Shown here: positions 33,212 to 39,874 of the stretch, piece after piece
Layout of the letters: every line of letters begins with the position of its first letter
How positions within the stretch are numbered: the first letter of the stretch is position 1
Source: Halorussus salinus
GTDB lineage: Archaea; Halobacteriota; Halobacteria; Halobacteriales; Haladaptataceae
DNA: 64,000 nt
Reading direction: 5' to 3'
Assembly: GCF_004765815.2 (NCBI RefSeq)
Contig: NZ_ML974127.1
Location: 1,156,927-1,220,926, forward strand
Notes under the pieces: generated by a model
What the model saw: the letters and a program-made list of their open reading frames with translations, nothing else
Database searches by the model: none
Told to the model about the DNA's origin: nothing
Translations under genes and position numbers: made by a program

Positions 33212-33287
33212 CAGACGAGGACTCAGCATGACAGACGAGGAGTTAGCATGACCGCCGAGGAGACAGCATGACAGGCGAGGACGCACC
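33208..33287 (+). repeat. four 20-bp tandem units that form three 7-codon mini-ORFs before ribL
   Basis: Units at 33208-33227, 33228-33247, 33248-33267 and 33268-33287. The first three each start with GTG or ATG and read seven codons (VTDEDSA, MTDEELA, MTAEETA) to a TGA that overlaps the ATG of the next unit as ATGA; the fourth unit is the start of ribL itself (MTGEDAP). The first GTG overlaps the JAMM stop codon. The 20-bp period shifts frame by one unit each time, which creates the stop-start chain. Confidence 0.85.
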
Positions 33288-33729
33288 GACCGACGAGCCA
33301 GCGACTCACGTCGTCGCGCAGGGGACGTTCGACGTACTTCACCCCGGACACGTCCACTACCTCCGAGACGCGAAGGCGTTCGGCGACCGACTCACCGTCA
33401 TCGTCGCTCGCCGGGAGAACGTCACGCACAAAGAGCCGCCGATTCTGCCGAATCGCCAGCGCCGGGACATGGTCGAGGCGCTGGACCCCGTGGACGACGC
33501 CCGCGTGGGCCACCCCGAGGACATCTTCGCGCCCATCGAGGAGCTAAATCCGGACGTTATCGCCTTGGGTCACGACCAGCACCACGAGGAAGCGGCCATC
33601 GAGGACGAACTCGCCCGGCGGGGCATCGACTGTGCGGTCCGGCGCGCGAGTCCTCGGGAGCCGGAGTACGACGAGGAACTCCTCTCGACTGGCCGGATTA
33701 TCGACCGGATTTTAGAAGAGCGCGGGTAG
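33268..33729 (+). CDS. ribL: FAD synthase (FMN adenylyltransferase) RibL
   Basis: 153 residues. The nucleotidyltransferase motif [18 protein letters not shown] (about residues 18-35, with H-x-G-H) and the downstream ALGHDQH and [12 protein letters not shown] segments match the archaeal cytidylyltransferase-like FAD synthetase. It transfers AMP from ATP to FMN to make FAD. Length is normal for RibL (about 150). The gene is directly preceded by three tandem 7-codon frames that appear to be copies of its own 5' end, so its translation may depend on restart after those. Confidence 0.92.
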   Translation: MTGEDAPTDEPATHVVAQGTFDVLHPGHVHYLRDAKAFGDRLTVIVARRENVTHKEPPILPNRQRRDMVEALDPVDDARVGHPEDIFAPIEELNPDVIALGHDQHHEEAAIEDELARRGIDCAVRRASPREPEYDEELLSTGRIIDRILEERG

Positions 33730-33774
33730 TCGAGAGCGTTTCGGCGACGGTTGGGCGACGACTGTTCTACGCGT

Positions 33775-34932
33775 CTACAGCGAGTCCCACGCCTTCAGCG
33801 CCGTGGGCACCGAACTCACGTCGGCGATCCAGCGCGCGGCGATGGCCTTCTTCAGGAACTTCGCGGGGTAGGAGTTGAACGTCCGGACCGGAATCGCGTC
33901 CACGTCGTGGGCGACGGCCTTGTCGCCGATGGAGAGGACCGTCCCCTTGTCCTCGTGGGTCCACGTCTTGAGCGGTTGGTCGTTGATGGCGCGGGCGATG
34001 TTCTCGCCGACGACCTCGGCGGCCTGCCACGCGGCCTGCGCGGTCGGCGGTGCCGGGTTCTCGCCTTGGTCGATGATGGCCGAGTCGCCGACCGCGAAGA
34101 CGTTCTCGTCGCTGGTCTGGAAGTCCGACTCGCAGGTGACGCGGTTGTGTTCGTTGTCGAGGTCACAGCCGTCGAGGGCGTCCTGTCCGGTGATGCCGCC
34201 GGTCCAGACGAACACGTCGTAGTCGAGGGGGTCGCCCTCGTCGAAGTGGATGGCCTCCTCGTCGGCCTCGGTGATGGGGTCGTCGGTCAGAATCTCTACG
34301 TCGGCCTCTTCGAGATGTCGGCGGACCGTGCCCTGAAGCTCCGAGTCCTGTCCGGGCATGATCTCTTCGAGGGCTTCCACGAGGTAGATGTCGATTGGCG
34401 CGCGGTGTTCGTCGCGGTACTCCGCGATTTCGCCCGCGCTCTGGATGCCCGAGAGACCCGCGCCGCCGATGACGACCTTCGCGGGGTCGTTGCGCGAGGC
34501 CTTCGAGGCGGCCTCCTCGACCTGCCGGTGAATCTCGTGGGCGTCGTCCAGACCCTTGAGGGTGAGGGCGTTCTCCTCCATGCCGGGGATGCCGTAGTAG
34601 GCGGTCTGGCTCCCGAGCGCGACGAGCAGGTAGTCGTACTCGACGGCGTCGTCGCCGTCCAACTCGACGGTCTGGTCGTCGGTATCGACGCTCTCGACGC
34701 GGGCTTGGATGAACTCCGTACCCGGACTCGCAATCTCGCCGACCGGAATCTTGATGTCGTCTTCGACGCTCGGGTCGCGGATGACGCGGTGGGACTCGTG
34801 GAGGACGAGGTGGTAGTTGTTCTCCGAAATCCACGTCAGTTCCGCGTCCGCGTGTTCCAACTCGGCTTCGAGACTCTGAACTGCGCCTGCCCCGGCGTAA
34901 CCCGCGCCGAGTACGACGACCTTCTCAGTCAT
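33775..34932 (-). CDS. type II NADH dehydrogenase-like FAD/NAD oxidoreductase (NDH-2 family)
   Basis: 385 residues from ATG 34932 (MTEKVVVLGAGYAGAGAVQ). The N-terminal FAD-binding motif GAGYAGAG is at residues 9-16, a second dinucleotide motif GGAGLSGIQSAGE is near residue 145, and the FAD-closing motif FAVGDSAII is near 285. Overall layout matches non-proton-pumping NADH dehydrogenases, which feed electrons from NADH to the quinone pool from the inner face of the membrane; sulfide:quinone reductases are related but the cysteines of that group are not seen. It converges on ribL. Confidence 0.88.
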   Translation of the reverse strand: MTEKVVVLGAGYAGAGAVQSLEAELEHADAELTWISENNYHLVLHESHRVIRDPSVEDDIKIPVGEIASPGTEFIQARVESVDTDDQTVELDGDDAVEYDYLLVALGSQTAYYGIPGMEENALTLKGLDDAHEIHRQVEEAASKASRNDPAKVVIGGAGLSGIQSAGEIAEYRDEHRAPIDIYLVEALEEIMPGQDSELQGTVRRHLEEADVEILTDDPITEADEEAIHFDEGDPLDYDVFVWTGGITGQDALDGCDLDNEHNRVTCESDFQTSDENVFAVGDSAIIDQGENPAPPTAQAAWQAAEVVGENIARAINDQPLKTWTHEDKGTVLSIGDKAVAHDVDAIPVRTFNSYPAKFLKKAIAARWIADVSSVPTALKAWDSL

Positions 34933-35061
34933 ACTCGAACCTCGTGAGTCCTTGGATACAAAGGCTTTGAAACCCGTGAACGAGTGTGAGAGAGTATCTA
35001 CCACAGGAAGTGAAAGGGAGCTATCTGGTCTGCGGCGAGAGCGTCGAAAGAGAGAGCGAAG

Positions 35062-35595
35062 TTAGTGGTCGGGTTCTTCGGCGGGCGCTTCCATCGACCC
35101 TATCTTGAGAATCACGATGTTGCTGGTGTCGTCTTTCCCGTCCACCGTCCCCGTGACGACGAGTTTCGAGAGCGGCGTCGGGCCGACGCGAACGCTGTCG
35201 CCCTCGTGAAACCGCCCCACCGACCCGCGGACGTGAATCTCGGCCCGACAGAGTTCAGGGTGATGGACGCTGGCGAGGTCGATCTCCTCGACGTTCACGT
35301 CGTCGAGCGGTTCGCCGCCGAGCGCGATGGGGACCTCGGCCTCTTGGTCCATGTCTTGGACACCGAGCGCGTCGAACGCGTTCGCGGTCGGCTTGTACCC
35401 ACCCTTCGGACCGGGGACGCCTTCGACGAGTTGGAGGGCCTTGAGACTCTGCATCTGATTGCGGATAGTACCGGGGTTTCGGTCGACTTCGTCGGCGATG
35501 TCTTCGCCCTTGACCGCGTCTTCGGTCTCGCGGTGGAGGTCCACGAGCGCGCGGAGGATCTTCTTTTGACTCGCCGTCAGTTCGATTGTAGACAT
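35062..35595 (-). CDS. winged-helix transcriptional regulator with C-terminal TRASH-free ligand-like domain
   Basis: 177 residues from ATG 35595. The N-terminal ~75 residues are a winged helix (SQKKILRALVDLHRETEDAV, then GEDIADEVDRNPGTIRNQMQ and a GGYKPT wing). The C-terminal half has strands around ELCRAEIHVRGSVGRFHEGD and VGPTPLSKLVVTGTVDGKDD, a small beta barrel with unknown ligand. No cysteine-rich metal motif is present. This looks like a conserved haloarchaeal DNA-binding regulator; the regulated gene may be the divergent epimerase. Strong TATA box upstream, leaderless. Confidence 0.8.
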   Translation of the reverse strand: MSTIELTASQKKILRALVDLHRETEDAVKGEDIADEVDRNPGTIRNQMQSLKALQLVEGVPGPKGGYKPTANAFDALGVQDMDQEAEVPIALGGEPLDDVNVEEIDLASVHHPELCRAEIHVRGSVGRFHEGDSVRVGPTPLSKLVVTGTVDGKDDTSNIVILKIGSMEAPAEEPDH

Positions 35596-35620
35596 TGGCG
35601 GGAGTTTGGCGATAGATTGG

Positions 35621-35627
35621 CTTAAAT
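35621..35627 (-). promoter_or_regulatory. TATA-like box of the winged-helix regulator
   Basis: ATTTAAG on the minus strand, 26-32 bases before ATG 35595. Confidence 0.55.
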
Positions 35628-35740
35628 GCGACGAACCGAACAACCCACTGCGCGAAATCGCGGGGTTCGGACCGCCGACACGTCGGCTTCGTTCGGCGAG
35701 GAGCGACAGCGATTTGACGGTGGCGGAGGTGCAACCGGAT

Positions 35741-36664
35741 ATGCAAGGGAAACGAGTCCTCGTCACCGGCGGCGCGGGCTTCATCGGGTCGAACTTGGCG
35801 AACCATCTCGCCGACGACAACGACGTTCTCGCGGTGGACGACTGCTATCTCGGCACGCCCGAGAATCTGGACGAGGAGGTCGAGTTCCACGACGTGAGCG
35901 TGCTGGACGACGACTTGCCGACCGAGGAGGTAGACGTACTCTTTCACCTCGCGGCGCTGTCGTCGTACCCCATGCACGAGGAGGACCCGACGAAGGGCGC
36001 GCGCGTCAACGTCGAGGGGTTCGTCAACACGGTCGAGCAGGTCCGAGAGGACGGCTGTGACACCGTGGTCTACGCCTCGACTTCGTCCATCTACGGCGAC
36101 CGGACCGAACCCTCGCCCGAGGAGATGGACGTGACCGCCCGGACCGGCTACGAGGCCTCGAAGCTCGCGCGGGAACGCTACGGCGAGTACTTCGCGTACC
36201 ACTACGACATGAACATGGCCGGGATGCGGTTTTTCAGCGTCTACGAGGGTTTCGGCGGTGCGGAGGAACACAAAGACGAGTACGCCAACCTCATCGCGCA
36301 GTTCGCCGACGACCTCGCGAACGGCGAGGCTCCTGTCATCTACGGCGACGGCACCCAGACGCGGGACTTCACTCACGTCTCGGACATCGCTCGCGGCCTC
36401 GAACTCGCCGCGGACCACGAACTCACCGGCATCTACAACCTCGGGACCGGCGAGTCCTACAGTCTGAACACGCTGGTCGAGCGACTCAACGACGCGTTGG
36501 GCACCGACATCGAACCGGAGTACGTCGAGAACCCGATTCCCGAGAAAGTGTACGTCCACGACACGATGGCGGACTCCTCGAAAATGAAGGAAGCGACCGG
36601 GTGGGAACCGGAGATTAGCTTCGGCGAGGGTCTGAAGCGCGTCTGTTCGTACTACGAGGAGTAA
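35741..36664 (+). CDS. NAD-dependent sugar epimerase/dehydratase (extended SDR, GalE-like)
   Basis: 307 residues from ATG 35741. The Rossmann motif GGAGFIGSNL is at residues 10-19, the catalytic STSSIYGD and Y-E-A-S-K (Tyr-x-x-x-Lys) are near 113-150, and RDFTHVSDIARG is near 208. These fit UDP-glucose 4-epimerase-type enzymes that reshape nucleotide sugars for surface glycoconjugates or S-layer N-glycans. The exact nucleotide sugar cannot be read. Divergent from the winged-helix regulator (146-base gap). Confidence 0.88.
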   Translation: MQGKRVLVTGGAGFIGSNLANHLADDNDVLAVDDCYLGTPENLDEEVEFHDVSVLDDDLPTEEVDVLFHLAALSSYPMHEEDPTKGARVNVEGFVNTVEQVREDGCDTVVYASTSSIYGDRTEPSPEEMDVTARTGYEASKLARERYGEYFAYHYDMNMAGMRFFSVYEGFGGAEEHKDEYANLIAQFADDLANGEAPVIYGDGTQTRDFTHVSDIARGLELAADHELTGIYNLGTGESYSLNTLVERLNDALGTDIEPEYVENPIPEKVYVHDTMADSSKMKEATGWEPEISFGEGLKRVCSYYEE

Positions 36665-36688
36665 CTCCGGTTCGACGTTCTCGATCGT

Positions 36689-36940
36689 TTATTCGAAAAG
36701 AGAGGATTTGTTGACGAGATAGCTCAAAAAGAAAAAGAGAGCGAAGATAGCGACGTACCTCGTGAGCGTAGTCATAATCCGAGAGAATCCGAACAGTTCT
36801 ATCCAAACGAGACTCAGTACCCACGACACGAGGAAGCCGAGTATCACCGAGGCGACGGCGACGAACCCCTGCAGTCGCTTCGAGTCGTAATCAGTCGCCG
36901 CAGTCCACGCGGTGCGGAGCGGTTTGATCGAGGCGGCCAT
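36689..36940 (-). CDS. small membrane protein downstream of the halocin-like gene
   Basis: 83 residues with two membrane helices (about 25-48 and 60-77) and a basic/polar N-terminus (MAASIKPLRTAWTAATDYDSK). It lies 98 bases after the halocin C8-like gene on the same strand, within the same AT-richer stretch. Its small size and place suggest an accessory such as immunity or export helper, but no family is recognised and this is inference. TATA-like sequence TATAATATG sits immediately before the start. Confidence 0.6.
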   Translation of the reverse strand: MAASIKPLRTAWTAATDYDSKRLQGFVAVASVILGFLVSWVLSLVWIELFGFSRIMTTLTRYVAIFALFFFLSYLVNKSSLFE

Positions 36941-37038
36941 ATTATATCGTTATAGACGAGTGAGGAAAATAGTTTGGCTCATCGACAGCTCGTTTTCTTC
37001 GACCGTGTCAGAACGCCCTAAAGTAGTTCGATTGAACT

Positions 37039-37908
37039 CTAGGCACTAGTGACGCAGTCGACGACACAATCGCGCGAACTCACGAGTGCAGTACAACCTG
37101 TCCAGATGTCAGCAATACTGATACAGCCCGTGCCGATGGCGCACGCAATGGTTGCTGCTGGCCCTCCGAGTGACGTACCGAGACACAGCGAGCAGACGCC
37201 CAGTTGGTTGAGGCAGAGGACTACGTTAGCGAACACTACACCACAGTCACACGAGGCGGTTCGGACTCCGTCTCCTCCGTTCGCGTCGATGACCTCGTGA
37301 CTGACGACCTCTAGTCCCGGCGTAGATGAAGCGGCCGTGACGCCTCGTTCGACTCGGAATATCTCGACCGTTTCGCTGGAGGCGTTAGCCTCAATTACTC
37401 GGAAGCCATCCATTTCGGACGTTGTGGACACGGTGATCTCCGTGGCATCTTTTCCGATGGCCGCGGCGACTCTTTCGGTTTCCGCGTCGGTAGCGCCGCG
37501 GACGAAGACGGCTCCATCTTCTGCTCCGTAGAGTTTAGCATCCGTACCGCGCGGCCAATCCACGTCGAAATTCGGTCTGTAATTCTTGAAATCGAAGACG
37601 ACTTCGAACTCGCTATCCGCGAACTCAACGACGTTTAGTGTCCCAAAGTTAGCTGGAATCTCCGTGTGGGTAACGAATGTCGGGTCTTCTTCGGGTCCGG
37701 CCGCGACAGTCTTTGCACGCTGGTCTTGTAGTTGAAGATCAGGTAGTGCGTCTTGGATTGATCGTACTTTTTCTGTCGAAAGGAGTGAATCGATGTCAGT
37801 AGTAACTTCCGAAGCCGACGCCGACCCTGACATTCCGAGAGCGAGAACTCCGCTTACGCCCACTTTTTTGAGTACACTTCTTCTCTTGACTTGGTCTTCG
37901 TTGACCAT
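37039..37908 (-). CDS. halocin C8-like bacteriocin precursor (Tat-exported proprotein with Cys-rich C-terminus)
   Basis: 289 residues. Residues 1-33 are a Tat signal (KRRSVLKKVGVSGVLALG, then SGSASAS). The middle (about 34-218) is an acidic proregion without cysteines. The last 71 residues (37042-37254) are hydrophobic and contain ten cysteines (pairs C-D-C and CSLC among them), with very few charges. This is the layout of the halocin C8 precursor: Tat signal, an N-terminal part that becomes the immunity protein HalI, and a C-terminal peptide of about 76 residues with ten cysteines. Ribosomal synthesis with later cleavage is inferred. Base composition is lower in GC than its neighbours, suggesting recent acquisition. 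Confidence 0.8.
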   Translation of the reverse strand: MVNEDQVKRRSVLKKVGVSGVLALGMSGSASASEVTTDIDSLLSTEKVRSIQDALPDLQLQDQRAKTVAAGPEEDPTFVTHTEIPANFGTLNVVEFADSEFEVVFDFKNYRPNFDVDWPRGTDAKLYGAEDGAVFVRGATDAETERVAAAIGKDATEITVSTTSEMDGFRVIEANASSETVEIFRVERGVTAASSTPGLEVVSHEVIDANGGDGVRTASCDCGVVFANVVLCLNQLGVCSLCLGTSLGGPAATIACAIGTGCISIADIWTGCTALVSSRDCVVDCVTSA

Positions 37909-37927
37909 ATTTTCTCTATCATTTGCT

Positions 37928-37937
37928 TTTATTAAAG
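37928..37937 (-). promoter_or_regulatory. TATA-like box of the halocin-like gene
   Basis: CTTTAATAAA on the minus strand, about 20-29 bases before ATG 37908, in a very AT-rich leader that extends to about 38050. A second AT-rich element (ATATATTG) lies a few bases further upstream. Confidence 0.5.
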
Positions 37938-38107
37938 TTTTCCCAATATATTTATTTGTATTTTTAATACGGTATTTTCACGTAGTATCCGAGTCGAAGC
38001 ATGGAACAATTACGTAACTGATCTCCTATTTAAATACAAGAATATTTGTTATTCTGTCGGAACAGTCCAAACCGAGCCGATACCATAACAGATGAAAATC
38101 ACGTCTT

Positions 38108-38114
38108 CTTTATC
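38108..38114 (+). promoter_or_regulatory. TATA-like box of the arginase gene
   Basis: CTTTATC, 23-29 bases before ATG 38137; favours that ATG over the in-frame start at 38092. Confidence 0.55.
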
Positions 38115-38136
38115 ACACCCCCTCGAACTCGCTCGT

Positions 38137-39057
38137 ATGAACGAACAGGTGCGAATCATCGGCGTCCCGATGGACCTCGGCGCGGACCGACGCGGCGTGG
38201 ACATGGGGTCGTCTACCATCCGATACGCCGGACTCGCCGACGAACTCGACGCGCTCGGTCTCGACGTGACCGACGTGGGCGACCTGCCGGTCCCCCGCGC
38301 CGAGGAGCGCGACCCCGAGGCCGAGGCTCCCAGCGAGGGGAACGCCAAGTTCCTCCGCGAGACCGCCGACGTGTGTACGCGCCTCGCCGACGAGGTGGCC
38401 GACGCCATCGACGCCGGGCAGTTCCCGCTCGTCCTCGGCGGCGACCACTCCATCGCCATCGGGACCGCGAGGGGCGCGGCCCGCGACGCCGACCTCGGCG
38501 TGGTCTGGTTCGACGCCCACGGCGACTTCAACACGCCCAAAACGTCACCGTCGGGTAACGTCCACGGGATGCCGCTGGCGGCACTCCTCGGTATCGGCGA
38601 CTTCGCCGACACCGAGTGGGCCAACGCCCCGACCATCAGCGAGGAGAACGTCGCGCTGGTCGGTCTCCGGCGACTGGACGACGACGAGCGCCGGGCCATC
38701 CGCGAGAGCGACGTGACCGCCTACACCATGTCGGACATCGACGAGCGCGGCGTCACGCCGGTCGTCGAGGACGCGCTGGACGTAGCGACCGACGGCACCG
38801 ACGGCATCCACGTCAGCCTCGACATGGACTGGCTCGACCCGAAGGAAGCGCCCGGCGTCGGGACGCCGGTCCGGGGCGGCGTGAGCTACCGGGAGGCCCA
38901 CTCCGCGCTGGAGACGGTCGCCGAGCGCGACGAGACGGAAGGTATCCTCCGGTCGCTGGAGGTCGTGGAAGTCAACGCCATCTTGGACGAACACAACGAG
39001 ACCGCCGAGTTGGCGACCGAACTGGCCGCGAGCGGTCTCGGGAAGCGGATTCTGTAG
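38137..39057 (+). CDS. rocF: arginase
   Basis: 306 residues from ATG 38137 (MNEQVRIIGVPMDLGADRRG). The binuclear manganese site of the ureohydrolase family is complete: GGDHSIAIG (about 110-118), DAHGDFNTP (about 133-141) and the SLDMDWLDP motif (about 226-234). The N-terminal GVPMDLGADRRGVDMG is typical of arginases rather than agmatinases. It hydrolyses arginine to ornithine and urea in the cytoplasm. It stands alone with its own promoter; no ornithine aminotransferase is adjacent. Confidence 0.9.
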   Translation: MNEQVRIIGVPMDLGADRRGVDMGSSTIRYAGLADELDALGLDVTDVGDLPVPRAEERDPEAEAPSEGNAKFLRETADVCTRLADEVADAIDAGQFPLVLGGDHSIAIGTARGAARDADLGVVWFDAHGDFNTPKTSPSGNVHGMPLAALLGIGDFADTEWANAPTISEENVALVGLRRLDDDERRAIRESDVTAYTMSDIDERGVTPVVEDALDVATDGTDGIHVSLDMDWLDPKEAPGVGTPVRGGVSYREAHSALETVAERDETEGILRSLEVVEVNAILDEHNETAELATELAASGLGKRIL

Positions 39058-39060
39058 TAC

Positions 39061-39132
39061 GGTCGTTCGCTTGCGGCTGGTCCGTTGCTTGCGGTCAGTC
39101 CGTCGCTTGCGGCCGGTCCGTCGCTCGCGGTA
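39061..39132 (+). repeat. four tandem 18-bp repeats, intergenic
   Basis: Units at 39061-39078, 39079-39096, 39097-39114 and 39115-39132, consensus (G/A)GTC(C)GTCGCTTGCGG(N)(N) with a few substitutions. They lie in the gap between the arginase and HAD genes. Too short and contiguous to be a CRISPR. No gene function is evident. Confidence 0.75.
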
Positions 39133-39197
39133 CGACCGACATCCCGACCCCTACGAACCGACACGGTGAAGGCTCCGGCGCGAGCGTGACCGGACGA

Positions 39198-39860
39198 ATG
39201 GCCGACTACGACGCAATCGTCTTCGACAACGACGGCGTGCTGGTCGAACCGCCGAGCGACGCGACCCTGCGTGCGGCCGCCGAGGAGGCCTTCCGCGCGG
39301 TGGGCGTCGAGTCGCCCGACGACCAGCACATCGCCGACGTGGAACGGGGCGTCACGCCCGAGCGCCTGCGAGCGGTCTGCGAGACCTACGGCGTGGACCC
39401 AGACGAGTTCTGGACCGCCCGCGACCGCCGCGCCGTCGCGGGGCAACGCGACGAGTTCCGCGACGGGCGGCGAGCGCGCTACGACGACGTGGCCGCCGTC
39501 GAGGAGTTACCCCACGACTTCGGCCTCGTCAGTTCCAACCAACACGAGACCATCGAGTTCATCCTCGACCACTGCGAGTTCGCCGACTGGTTCGGGACCC
39601 ACTACGGCCGGAAAATCGGCATCGAGAGCATCGACGTGAAGAAGCCGAACCCCCACTTCCTCGACCGCGCGATGGCCGACCTCGGTGCCGAGACCGGCCT
39701 CTACGTCGGCGACAGCGAGAGCGACGTGGTGGCGGCCCACCGCGCCGGTCTCGATTCCGTCTTCGTCCGCCGCGACCACTGCGCAAACGTCGAGTTGTCG
39801 GTCGAACCGGACTACGAAGTCGAAGACCTGTGGGGCGTCGCGGAAATCGCAGGTAACTAA
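39198..39860 (+). CDS. HAD-superfamily hydrolase (phosphatase)
   Basis: 220 residues from ATG 39198 (MADYDAIVFDNDGVLVEPP). The HAD motifs are in order: motif I DNDGV (nucleophile Asp at 10), motif II in VSSNQ (about 115), motif III Lys in KKPNPHFLDRA (about 150), and motif IV GDSESDVVAA (about 175). Members of this DxDGV group dephosphorylate small metabolites such as phosphoglycolate or sugar phosphates; the substrate is not clear. Downstream is the convergent gyrA gene, 14 bases away. Confidence 0.85.
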   Translation: MADYDAIVFDNDGVLVEPPSDATLRAAAEEAFRAVGVESPDDQHIADVERGVTPERLRAVCETYGVDPDEFWTARDRRAVAGQRDEFRDGRRARYDDVAAVEELPHDFGLVSSNQHETIEFILDHCEFADWFGTHYGRKIGIESIDVKKPNPHFLDRAMADLGAETGLYVGDSESDVVAAHRAGLDSVFVRRDHCANVELSVEPDYEVEDLWGVAEIAGN

Positions 39861-39874
39861 AGACGGTCGGGCGG

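Noticed and set aside
39061-39132. Possible CRISPR array
   Set aside because: The repeats are directly adjacent with no spacers, only 18 bp long and four in number; no cas gene is near.
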